A stretch of DNA of 64,000 nucleotides from Daldinia sp. FL1419. Taxonomy: Eukaryota > Ascomycota > Sordariomycetes > Xylariales > Hypoxylaceae. The first letter of the stretch is position 1. Each line of letters starts with the position of its first letter. Shown here one piece after another: positions 34,914-45,468 of the stretch. Below the pieces are notes generated by a model. That model worked only from the letters and a program-made list of their open reading frames with translations. It had not been told where the DNA came from and made no database searches. The DNA lies in contig MU623381.1 in the NCBI GenBank assembly GCA_025201765.1, positions 1-64,000 of the forward strand, in the 5' to 3' direction. The position numbers and the translations under genes are program-made.

Positions 34914-37295
34914 CTATTGAGTGCCGTGTTCGACTACACTCCGCCTATTCTCATTAGACGCTCGAGGGGATATCTCTAGTAGTTTGGCGCTACCCGCGCT
35001 GAAGTTCCGAGCGTGTCCTTTATCAAGATTGATGCTAGTAGCTCTCTGCGGTTTGACAGGACTTTGGCCTTCTTCGTCATCGCTGTATTTCTCGAAATCT
35101 TTCTCGTCGTCATCGTCAAAAGATTGGAGACATCCTTCTCGGCTTCGCATGGTATCTCTGCGGTGTGTCACAATAGGTGTTTGACCAACAGCACCCCACT
35201 TGGCTTCACGGTCTTCGTCTTCCTCGTCACTGCTTGGACGAGCTTCGCCTGTGGACTTTCCATGTGAATGAGTGGGGACAACACTATTCATATACTCATC
35301 CTCAACGATATTCTCATCATCGGAAGCGTGCTCTTCATATTCCGTAGAGAAAGCAGGTTGAGTATACTGCTGAAGCGAGCTTCTCATACCTGATGAGGCA
35401 CGTTTCCTATTAATACGCCCTGAAAGCCAAGATGCTTCCGAATCGATAGAGGCGAGTGACATAGATTGTGGCGCTGGCGACGATTGGATTTCGTCTCGTT
35501 GCCAAGAGATAGGAGTCGCTCGCATAACATCGTGCGATCGACGGCCCGAGGTTGGAGTATCATAACGCATCTGAACATCATCGGGGATTGCGGGTAAGGG
35601 CTCCACAGGTAAGGGATCGGCGTCGGGAGATGCCACACGCGAATCTGGAGGGGATAACGGTAGTTCAGGGAGGTCTTCTCGGAAACGAGACATGGTCCTC
35701 TTTGGTACGCTTGAGCTGATTTTTCGCGGCACGTAATTTTGATGCGCTGGCGGCGGGCCTGCTGACATAGAATCTCGCGAGGTGTTCGAAAAAGACGAAG
35801 GGCCGGAACTGCGCTTGGTCTTACCCCATCTGAAGAACGACCGCCATGGTCTAGCGGAACTAGCGTCCGAAACCCTACTACCCGATTCCGCGTAGTCTGG
35901 CTTGGTTAGTGAAGGAGAAGGCTGTTCTATATCAACCCTCGTTCGGCCAGAACCTTTGGGTGACCTCGAGCGCGATGTTCTTGTACGAATGAAACTTAAA
36001 ACTCTTGGACTTGAGGAGCGTGAAGATGGGCGTTGTTGCTGTTGGGAAGGGTCAGGCACTTGCTCAGATTCCGGAACCTTAGCTGGAGTAGACGGCTCAA
36101 GGGGAATGCTCTCCGTACGATGGAACTCATCCAAGGGTTTTGGTGAATCCCCGCGGGTTTCCAACTCCTCCTGTTCCCTACTATTTCGTGGCGAGTCACC
36201 CGACCTTCTCCGTCTAGACGATGTGATAACTACCGAAGCTGGGTCTCCACCCTCCATTTCACGACCTAGGACACCCCTTTCCAAGTTTTGGGGTGGTGGA
36301 GTGCCACTCTTAATAGCTTCGGCTTCTTCTGCTCGCTGTTTTTCTGCTCTCCTAGCAAGACGTCTCTCTAGTCTTTCACGTTCTTTCTCTTTCTTCCTCT
36401 CCCTCCTCCGCTGATCTCTCTCCATCAATTCCCGCAAATCCGATGCATCCAAGTCGTCCGCTAGGTTATCAATTCTCTTGTGGGCTTGAAGTGTGGCCTC
36501 GGGGATTGCAGCCCTTTCCGCTAATTTGCGCCTTGTTGATTGAGATCGGGTTAGCGCACTGCTGGCTGCTGGCCCATAGACAGGATTGGCAGCACATCGT
36601 AGTGTCGGGCGAGGTGCCAATGCCTCGAAAGCGGAAACTTTCCAAGAGAGCTGCTCTGAATCGGTCGACATCGCCGAATGAATAGAACGAGGCAGTGGTA
36701 AGGAGATATCGGAGGAAGGCTCGTCCCAGTTCCTGTTCGAGCCAGGCCTTGTTCGTCTACTCTCCCTTTTCATTAATCGGCCAGCTGGCCAGGCATCCGC
36801 GGCAGGGCGCACTGGCATAAACTGGCTCATAGCCTTGATTTCAGCTTCTCTATCATGGTCCTCCTTCCGACGTTTGCTAGACTTTTTCCGTGGTAAAGGC
36901 TGACCTCGTCGCTTATTTCGCGAGGCTTCGTGATGTAAAGTTGGCACGCGGGTAGCGATATCGTCATTGGATCCTCTAAGTGCTTCCTCTGCGGCGGCCG
37001 GGATAGAACCAGGAGGTAACGATACAACCGGTCCCTTCTTAGTCTTGGTTACACGTATAGAATCTCGACGACCGGGAGAAAAACTATAGGTACGCTGACG
37101 TCGCTGCAGTTTGTGGGGGCCGTCTCGCTTTCCTCCTATGGGCTCATTGCCTGTCGGGGTATTGACGGGCTCGGTTTGACTTCGTGATGGTGGTTGCAGC
37201 GGACGGCCGCGGTCCAAGGTGTCTGCATCGGAACCGAGGGCCGGCGTTCGAGATCGCCTTCGCGAGCCCCTACGGCGGAAAGGCCACATGGCCAT
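34914..37295 (-). CDS. large basic, disordered protein of unknown function
   Basis: One uninterrupted frame. I start at the ATG giving MAMWPFRRRGSRRRSRTPA (about 793 residues). An upstream in-frame ATG at 37379 would add 28 residues. Arg/Ser-rich blocks fill the first third, including a basic KKSSKRRKE patch that could be a nuclear localisation signal. Residues near 290-340 form a charged helix (ELMERDQRRRERKKEKERE and on), a likely single alpha-helix or coiled coil. The C-terminal third is acidic with many Ser-Pro and Asp-Asp-Glu clusters, suiting phosphorylation. No catalytic domain or membrane segment is seen. Similar MWPF-Arg-rich starts occur in uncharacterised filamentous-fungal proteins, as far as I recall. 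A nuclear or cortical scaffold is only a guess. Confidence 0.75.
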   Translation of the reverse strand: MAMWPFRRRGSRRRSRTPALGSDADTLDRGRPLQPPSRSQTEPVNTPTGNEPIGGKRDGPHKLQRRQRTYSFSPGRRDSIRVTKTKKGPVVSLPPGSIPAAAEEALRGSNDDIATRVPTLHHEASRNKRRGQPLPRKKSSKRRKEDHDREAEIKAMSQFMPVRPAADAWPAGRLMKRESRRTRPGSNRNWDEPSSDISLPLPRSIHSAMSTDSEQLSWKVSAFEALAPRPTLRCAANPVYGPAASSALTRSQSTRRKLAERAAIPEATLQAHKRIDNLADDLDASDLRELMERDQRRRERKKEKERERLERRLARRAEKQRAEEAEAIKSGTPPPQNLERGVLGREMEGGDPASVVITSSRRRRSGDSPRNSREQEELETRGDSPKPLDEFHRTESIPLEPSTPAKVPESEQVPDPSQQQQRPSSRSSSPRVLSFIRTRTSRSRSPKGSGRTRVDIEQPSPSLTKPDYAESGSRVSDASSARPWRSFFRWGKTKRSSGPSSFSNTSRDSMSAGPPPAHQNYVPRKISSSVPKRTMSRFREDLPELPLSPPDSRVASPDADPLPVEPLPAIPDDVQMRYDTPTSGRRSHDVMRATPISWQRDEIQSSPAPQSMSLASIDSEASWLSGRINRKRASSGMRSSLQQYTQPAFSTEYEEHASDDENIVEDEYMNSVVPTHSHGKSTGEARPSSDEEDEDREAKWGAVGQTPIVTHRRDTMRSREGCLQSFDDDDEKDFEKYSDDEEGQSPVKPQRATSINLDKGHARNFSAGSAKLLEISPRASNENRRSVVEHGTQ

Positions 37296-39910
37296 ATTTC
37301 CAAAGATCGACGGTCGGTCTTGGTTGTAGGAAATAAAAGCGAGGCTATATCGCAATGCGCGATTGCGGGTTCCTGTCAATAATGCTAGGTGACGATCTCT
37401 GCAGAATGATTATCGCCATGGGCGCGGATTTAATTCGAATTATGCATATAATCAGGTAAGTATTAAACTGAATACTATCAGTCGATTCGGTACATCGAGG
37501 TTTATTGCAAACCAATTCGTATAATTCCTGACTACGTCTGGCTCGAATCGAATGGACCTCCAAAAACGTCGTCGCACCGCAGCAACCAGGACGTTATTGC
37601 ACGCAAATTATATTGGTGTCTCTCCTTGCTTTAGTTGGAGACTGAGAAGCCAATTAGCGATGAATGAAAATCAAATAAAAGTTGTGGATATTTGGGGTTG
37701 ACGCGAACTGCTTCAATACGTTTCCAACGCAGGTATGAAGATGGAGCTTGTTCGTGTTGGAATGCTACAAGTTCTGGATTGGGGCTCCAGATTTGATTGT
37801 GGTGGTGGTTCGAGGTGGTTCAGTTTTCTTTGGGGTGGAAGAAGCAGAACAGTTTAGAGGGAACCGATAGAGGGACTGTGGCGGTCGGCAGTGGGGGGGG
37901 CGGATATGGAACACTTACAAGGAACTTGACATAAGGGAAAAGAAGAAAAAAAATCAGAAATGGGGGTAGCGTTGTTGGCGACTACTATTTTCAGTCAGTG
38001 CGTGTGGCAGGGACAACAGGAACAGCAGGGAAAGGGCGATTAAATGGACTTTGCGAAATGAAGTCACACACAGGGGAAACCCTTGGGCAAGGACGTTAAC
38101 GGGCTGACGGGTACGCGGGTACTGTAGACAATCACCCTTTTAGTGGGTCATTCAGGATATTGTACATATTGAATTCGGCTGTGTTACGTAGCATACAAGT
38201 AAAGAGTACCTCGTAGCGTCCTAGTGATTCTTTACGATTCATAGGAATTTCAATCATTTGATTGAGTAACTAGTTACTCTTTACATACCTATGGGATGCA
38301 TTCTTCCTGGCCACTTACCTGTACCTACATCATGTATGTAACATCCGAATCGCTACCACCCTGTCCGAACTTGGTCCTATTAGGGGCTAGCCTAGGCATT
38401 TGACAGGGTACGGGTTGATGAAAAAAGAATTTGGGTACCTAGAGACGGTACATGGCATTTGGAGGGTACATTAGTAGGGTATGTACGCAGGCGTATATCC
38501 AATAGCATGGAAGGAAAACGTGGGAAACATTTAATGAGGCACATTACTACTCACATGTAATTGCATGTAATTACATGTCCCTATTATTTATCTGCCTAAG
38601 TATTGTACATATAGGTAGTTATGGCAATAGGCAAACTCTTCAAATGAATTATAAAATAGTTAACTAACTATACGAAATATACCTAACTTCTTTACATACG
38701 TACGTCCATACGTGCATGTAAGTAGGGATACGGGATGGACCTGGCTCCTCGAAAATCCTTCGAACTACTGGAGAGTCTGAGTCTCTGTTTAGGACTTGGC
38801 GGATCACCTCAGTTATGTGTCAAAAGCGAGATAAGTAAAATATGGTTCTTATGGATCTCGTAAGAATGTAGGCTACTTAAGGTTTAACAGCTAATATGAG
38901 CGGCTTATGAACGGCTCGGGGAACGACTGTTTTCATTGGTTTTCTTTTCTTTTCCTTTTCTTCTTCTTTTTTTTCTTTGATTGATATGAATCTTGGCCAA
39001 TGAAATACGTATAGTCTACTAATCTAGTACACATCTTACTGCTTTGCCCACTTATACGCATAACGCACTGGGTAATATAACGATATACCTATCAGACGTA
39101 GATTTACATGGAATTATTTAACGTCAAGACTCCCCAGACTAATCATCGATAGCGGTTTTTGGCGAGTATCAATGATAACATGGTGTAGCATAGCGTGGCG
39201 GCACTTGAAAGCGAAAGCCGGGCCTCGTGCAGCTAAGCTTTGATCGGTGATGTCAGGTACAAGGAAAATAGCAAGGTACGACAGATGACTTATTTCCATT
39301 ACCCCAGCCTTCTTTACTTTCTTTTTCTATTCATACAATCGAGAGCGCGAGTCGATTTATGTAGGTACACTACATCATCCTTTGTGACGGGCTTATGAAC
39401 TTGGAAAATGGCATCATACACCACCGTATTCGGTATAATACAATACACTACCTACCTTCCTAGCCACCTACCTAACCTAACCGGCCTGCAGGTCTAACCA
39501 CAATTCTCTACTCACGTTTCCTGTTTAGATAATCCGATCCTTTTACTTAACTACGTCCGGGAGAGCACGTACTTCGATAAGTTTCACGTCCGAGCTTTAC
39601 TAGGCTCCTTAGTGTAAGAGGTAGTGTAGAACAGCAGCACCAAATATGCAGCGTTAACGGATCGTTTGACGGCACGGCTTGCCGCTTGACCCATGTTACT
39701 ATATCAACTCGTGGTAATCGGACGCGGGTTGCGCAGGCGGCGTGGAAACACCCATAGTGAAAGTTCGATCGGCTGTAGTAGATAAACCTTTTCTTCGTGG
39801 AAATTGTCACGATTAATAGGTACCATATTCATTCTCTTTTATTGATAAACTGTTATTATTAAAAGATATCGTAGAGCGCTTACGCAATTACAACCGCAGC
39901 TACAGATATA
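37296..39910. other. gene-free stretch upstream of the basic protein
   Basis: Probably a long promoter and 5' leader up to about 38100, with G-rich and T-rich runs. It also contains an imperfect 26-base palindrome at 38553-38578 (ACATGTAATTGCATG core) and TACATACGTACG words near 38693. No other gene. Confidence 0.5.
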
Positions 39911-40515
39911 CTCGTCAGGATTCCAAACATCCAACCTTTGCCGAGGCTTTGCCTCTTAGGTTAGGGATTTTAAAATGGTAATGAACTTTAAGATGGTAAT
40001 TTTGGTACTAAATTTTACTAGCGCTCCCCATACAAAAACTTATATTTTAATTAAAACAAATAATATTAATTACATGCATATTTCTTATCCCCTAAAACCT
40101 AATTATATAAAAAACCCTTCCATTTATTTAAATATTGTAAGATTTATAGATGCTTCATTTATATACATTAAATGTTGGTTATACAACAAACCTAATACGT
40201 TAAGGGTGGTTAGAGAAGTATCTATTAATTGATTTATAAAAGATATATGTTGTAAATAAATAATATAATTGAATTACAATATGTTAAAGGCTTAAGATTG
40301 AATTGTTAATTGTTAAATGTTAGATATTTGAGGTTGGGTGTGGTTGCAACTAATAGAAAGATTCTTAATTCCAATACTATTTAAGTTTTAGTAAAATCCA
40401 CACATTAAATTATATATACCAAGAAATTACCATTTTAAAATTCATTACCATCTTAAAATCCCTAACCTAAGAGGCAAAGCCTTGGCAAAGGTCAGATGTT
40501 TGGAATCCTGACAAG
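39911..40515. mobile_element. MITE-like element with ~90-bp terminal inverted repeats
   Basis: The left end (39911-40005) and right end (40420-40515) are inverted copies over about 90 bases with only about six mismatches. The outer ends read CTCGTCAGGATTCC and, on the opposite strand, CTTGTCAGGATTCC. A TA dinucleotide lies just outside each end (39909-39910 and 40516-40517), matching the TA target duplication of Tc1/mariner-type elements. The 420-base interior is very AT-rich. Its 85-codon frame (39975-40232) is Ile/Tyr/Asn-rich and has no recognisable transposase motif. It is a non-autonomous element that would need a transposase from elsewhere. Confidence 0.88.
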
Positions 40516-42538
40516 TACTATAGTATATAAGCCCAGAAGGATTAATTCCAACAAAAAATACCTGCCCTTTTTTAAACAACCATAGCTGTGCCAAGCTAAA
40601 TCTCCTAAATATTTGTTACTCGCATATTAGCGAGCGCTAGATATCCACAGCTATCGCCCAGAGCTGTAACCGAGGCGGGCTGCCCCGTACCGTTCAGTAG
40701 CAAATATTACCAGTTAGAAAATTCGGCGGTGGAATACCTAAAACCCGGAGAGGTCTCGTATTCATGACCTTGCCAAGGAGGATTGAACGCTGTCACGTTT
40801 TTTGCAACAGAAACTATTGCAGCTCGCAGACAATATCGAATTTTCAGTTTCCTTTAAGCGTTGCCAACACCAGACATATCGTATATTAAAGGAGACTGAA
40901 TAAACTTTAGTAGGTATGTAGTTCAACTAGCTTTTTTGTTTCGTGAATATAGCAGTATGTCTCGTGCATCGCAATAGGGCATAGCTTCGGGTAGCAAACT
41001 CACGAACGGAAATGATAGGCGCCTCGTTGCTGTAAAAGGATAGTCGTAGGGTATTCGGGTTTCTGCATGTCTACTGTATATTCTTCTCCCTTGTTTCGTA
41101 CGTCACCGCAACTCATCCTTGAAGATGCCGAGAGTTTCACGCTTGGGTGTCTTGTCCAACCCGTGCATAGGCATGTAAAAGGCGTAAAAGACGCAAAATG
41201 CGAATAGATATTAGTGATAGCCTGTTCGACCCTCATTGGAATCTGGATCTATGGTGCTTGCATATGCGGGGGCGGCGGTGGTAACTCAAGACAATAGTAG
41301 TTACGCCTCTAAAGACTGACACGTAGAAGGTTGTGTGCTCGACACACACATCTCCCCTGGGCCTTTATGCAAGACCACGGTTCCTGAGAAGCTTAATGGC
41401 CGATCGGTTCCCAAACGTGCATCCAGATAAGGACGTCTTTGGTTTATTTTCCTATATGGCTCTATCCAAAGCAGCAAATCTGGTTGAGGCAGTTTTCTGT
41501 CGTCTCCGTTTTAGTTAAGAAACATTCTGAATGATTGGATACTTGTGGCTTGATAAGGTTCTACACGAGCCGCCGCCCCCTCCTGTCTCCTGTGCATCTA
41601 TGGGATATCTAAGAGGATGAGATGCACAGCTGTCATATAAAGAATTTTTATTGGATATCAACGGTTGTTCTCCGCAGACCTGGTGATCTGGAAATAAGCG
41701 ATTCGAGTATAGGAATGCTCACATACGCGTGAGGGGATCTAGGATTGAAATACGCTGATTGGACAGAGACTTAAATTACCTCCTTATAATGAAGCTTCTG
41801 GCGAGCTAAGCATAAGACAACCTCAACTGCCATACAGCCAAGATTCCTGATTACGGCTGTATCCTGGGTTGTCGGGGCCGAATCTTATGTCGGGTCGACC
41901 GGATTCAACCTTCAAGACGCATCAACCTCATCCTATCTACCGTGGCATAATAAAATAGCGAATAAAGGTCTAGCGATGGTTGAGAACTATACCGTCATTG
42001 AGGTTCGCATGGGTCGGGCATTATTTTAAGGGCGGTGGTGGCTTGAGCCACGAGATACGAAAAAGAAAAAAAGGAAGATTCTATCAAGGACTGTACATTT
42101 CCACCTTTGTACCGGGCATCTACCGTGTAAATGTAGAACGTACCTGAGTACTTGGGTACCTAGGCACATACATACATACACACAAGGTACCATGTATTTC
42201 AGAGGCATATTTATTAGGTAAGTCCATATATGTACATGCATACATGCATACATGCCCGGTACCTAGTTACATGTTACATCTCAAAGAACCCTTAGCCAAT
42301 CAGAAACGATGATATAATCAATTGTTTACGCTGGTATCTTATCCCACCCGACCCACATAGCAACCGTATCAAAACATACTCCAAGACTTTCTAAATCCAT
42401 TATCTTGACTGAATCATTTAACGATTTGAACAAATTATCCAAATTAGTATCCGCTTTGATGCTAGCTTGTTTCTGTTATACAAATTACAAATTTTACAAT
42501 ACCCTCAAGGAGAATTACTCATATTTGATAGCGTGACC
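40516..42538. other. gene-free stretch upstream of Nuf2
   Basis: Short frames at 41000-41236 (minus) and 41333-41518 (plus) have no family features. A 10-bp-stem hairpin lies at 41590-41629. Repeats of CATACATG type lie near 42168-42255. The right end is the leader of the Nuf2 gene. Confidence 0.5.
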
Positions 42539-43989
42539 ATGGCGTACAATCCGCGAATGTCGATAATACCGCCCGCGCAGTCGCAGTCGCGCACGCGCAA
42601 GAAGGAGGAGGAAGCCGACGCTTTTATGCGGCTACCGGATAGGGAGATTGTCGGTTGTATAACAGACATCGGAATCCCCTTTACTGTTGCCGACTTGCAA
42701 AAGCCAAATCCTCTACAGGTACAAATGATCTTTGAGTGGTTTGCCGAACTGCTTTTAAATGCGACCCGAGAGACTGTCGAGCCGGCGATGCGCGCCGCCG
42801 CCGAGGATATATGCGGCGAATTCACCGATATTGTGCCTCCCGATACTCGTAACTTGTTGGGATTCTACGTTTCGCTGCGTAAACTACTCCTTGAGTGTGG
42901 CATTACCGATTTCAGCTTTAGCGATCTATACAAGCCTACGCATCCTCGACTCGTCAAGATCTTCAGTTATCTAATAAACTTCGTTCGATTCCGCGAAAGC
43001 CAAACTAATGTCATCGATGAGCATTTCAACAAAGCTGAACAGACAAAGGCACGGATCGAGACATTATATGGCGAGAACCAAGACTTGGAAGCTAGATTAG
43101 AGGAAATGCGACACAACCGCAAGGCTATGGAAGCCCAGGTCCGCGAAAAGACGGAGCGTAACGAGGAACTGAAGAAAACACTTTTGGATCTACGACGGAA
43201 CCAGGAGAAGGTTGCAGTTCGATTAGAAGAGGCCAAGGCGAAGAAAGGGGAGTTGGCACAAAGACTTGAACAAAAGACAACCGAGAAGATGTTACTCAAG
43301 CAGGAGAGTGCCAAATTACGACCGTATACTTTGCAAAGCCCCCAGGCTCTACAGACAAGTTTAGCGGAACTTAGCAATACTCTCAACACAGATAAGGCGC
43401 ATATTGATTCTCTGGATCGACGAGCAAGAGCACTACAAACTTCAACCGACTCTTTCGGCGTTGTGGCGACAGATGTCGCGTCCTGTATCAAACTCCTCGA
43501 TGAAATTTCGACCGAATTAGCTAAGGAGGAAGAAGAAAATGCTAGAAACGCGAAACAGAGAGATGCGTTGTCAGAACGTGGCAACAATGTAAAAGAAGTG
43601 GAGAGAACGGAGGCATTGCTACAGAGGCAGCTGAGCAAATGGAACGAGCGCACGGAAAAACTTCGCGAACAAAGTAGGGAGAAGGCTCAGGAAGCCAAGG
43701 AGAAGATGGAAGAACTCCGAGCATTACACAAGAAACTTACGGAGGAACGGGCAACTAAGGGCACGGAAATTGAGAGACGGAGGGTCCGAATTGAGCAAAC
43801 CGAGAAGAAGGTATGCGTGGCCAGATTCGCATCCTACTAAATTTATAGATGGTGCTAACAAAAAGACAGATGCTAGATCTCAAGGAGAACATCGAGAGAG
43901 AGGTCCACAGTGCATATGACGAATATCTCAAGATGGAGTCGCACATTAAGCTATACATTACAGAGATGGAACAGGCCGTTTCTACCTAA
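42539..43989 (+). CDS. nuf2: kinetochore protein Nuf2 (Ndc80 complex)
   Basis: Two exons, 42539-43810 and 43870-43989, give 463 residues. The intron (59 bp) has a GTATGC donor and a GCTAAC branch site. The N-terminal calponin-homology fold is recognisable by FMRLPDREIVGCITDIGIPF (about 29-48), the PNPLQVQMIFEWF helix and the LYKPTHPRLVKIFSYLINFVRFRE segment (about 148-171). A long coiled coil runs from about 180 to the end. Nuf2 pairs with Ndc80 and joins Spc24/Spc25 to couple spindle microtubules to the kinetochore. An upstream ATG in the same frame (42467) would add 24 hydrophobic residues not seen in the family, so I use 42539. The second exon supplies the end of the coiled coil. Confidence 0.95.
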
Positions 43990-44173
43990 TCGCTGTCGGC
44001 CACCTTTTTAACGACGCATGATGAAACGACAAAAGGATCGATGAAAGGATGATACCAAGGCAGGCGTTAAGGTGTTGCATACCGGTCGGGACCGGAAAGG
44101 TGCACATAGGGCTCACTACCAGTAATTGGTGTTTTATGCATCTTAAGAGATACCACAATATTAATACAAATCA

Positions 44174-44962
44174 TCATGGTTTAGTAGCGTCAGTCCCCGT
44201 CGTTTCGTCCGAATTTATATCCCATTCTCCAAGTTGGAAACAAAACCACCTCTTCATGACCCTTCCAACTTCTGCCGTCCTACCAGTCCAACCACCAGCG
44301 TCCGCGTTGGGTCCCAGTCTCCGACCGCCGCCGCTCAAGAACGGAACATTTTCTCTCAGAAAATCCTCGAATGGGGATGCAGATCTACTCCTTCGAGGTT
44401 CGATAACTATAATCTGCCATGATAACCGATGGCCTAACTCTACTAGCGCAGATGCCGAGTTTCCAAGACCCTGCGCACTCCATTCGCTAGTATCGCGATG
44501 CGTCTCTAAGAAACCGTATAGTATTATACACGGTGCACATTTCCTCGGGGAGTCATGATAAGAGGGCGGAACGGCAACTTTTGAGTCCTCCGGTGAGAAG
44601 ACGGATAAGTACGCGCGAAGATGCGTCACTGTGGGGATATAGACCACCCTGATATATCGTGATGTGGCTATCTGGTATAACGGAGAAGAAAGCAATCGGT
44701 GCCGTTGTCTAACCTGCTCTTGTTTGGCGCCGGGAGCATCCGGCGCAGTAGTGAATGTTGACGTTTCCGGTGGGTGCCCAATAGGAGCTACCCCATCTGA
44801 AGGAGCCGTCTCCTGAAGCACGTCATCGGCAAGAGATGCCAGGAATTCCGAGCGAGAAGAACATATAATTAGAGTAGTGGGATGAGCATGATGGGTTAAG
44901 ATATAAGTGAGAAGCTCAGACGGTAGTGCTGGAGATAGGAGCAGAAAAGGGGCCGAAGACAT
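44174..44962 (-). CDS. conserved hypothetical protein
   Basis: A single frame of 262 residues. It begins with a hydrophobic strand-helix (FLLLSPALPSELLTYILTH) and then a strand LIICSSRSEFL with no P-loop before it. A YIRVVYIPTVTHLRAYLSVF segment, a strand CIILYGFLETHRDTSEWSAQGLG and a late IIVIEPR strand follow. The alternation suggests an alpha/beta fold, possibly like RecA-type proteins that have lost the Walker motifs (as in Shu-complex subunits), but this is a weak inference. It shares a 506-base upstream region with the AP-3 beta gene and is convergent with Nuf2 at its 3' end. Confidence 0.7.
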   Translation of the reverse strand: MSSAPFLLLSPALPSELLTYILTHHAHPTTLIICSSRSEFLASLADDVLQETAPSDGVAPIGHPPETSTFTTAPDAPGAKQEQVRQRHRLLSSPLYQIATSRYIRVVYIPTVTHLRAYLSVFSPEDSKVAVPPSYHDSPRKCAPCIILYGFLETHRDTSEWSAQGLGNSASALVELGHRLSWQIIVIEPRRSRSASPFEDFLRENVPFLSGGGRRLGPNADAGGWTGRTAEVGRVMKRWFCFQLGEWDINSDETTGTDATKP

Positions 44963-45468
44963 GGATATTGCGACTTCATAACGGCTCCTACTTGAGAATT
45001 GAGTATCGAGAGTTCAAATTGAAAGCATGCGACTTGTTGGGTCTGAAATCCGGGATGTTATGTTCTTTCTACAGTGAAGCTGGCAGTACACGTTTTTTAT
45101 AGCGAATAACTACCTAGGTAAGGTTACGTGCTAAGCTTAGGCGCATAGGTTGGTAGCCGTAAGATGTGTCAAGGTACAATAGAAAGGGGTCGTACTATCC
45201 ACCGTAATTGCTGGTGTATATCGTGCTTCGTGCTTACCTCCCGCGATCTGAAAGCTAAAGCAGAACTGAGTTACACTAAAAATGGTTGCCCCATAAAAAG
45301 TACACAGACACGGGCTGACGGGGAAAGGCCCCGCCAGAATTCGACACTGCTGAACCCGCTGAATCGCCGCACCGATCCAAGCTTCTCTTCTACCGACGTC
45401 ACACACCTAAAGAATACGCGACCAACGCAACAGCTTACGAGCTGTCTGCGCGTCCTTATCCCTACACC
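44963..45468. promoter_or_regulatory. bidirectional promoter region
   Basis: The divergent genes 44174-44962 (minus) and AP-3 beta (plus) start at its two ends, so it should hold both promoters. TACCTAGGTAAGG lies near 45112. No other element is recognised. Confidence 0.45.

Noticed and set aside
39975..40232. 85-codon frame inside the MITE as a transposase
   Set aside because: Composition follows the AT-rich DNA. No DDE triad or helix-turn-helix recognised, and it is far too short.
42967..43653. 228-codon minus-strand frame in Nuf2
   Set aside because: Ser/Leu-rich antisense shadow of the Glu/Lys-rich coiled coil.
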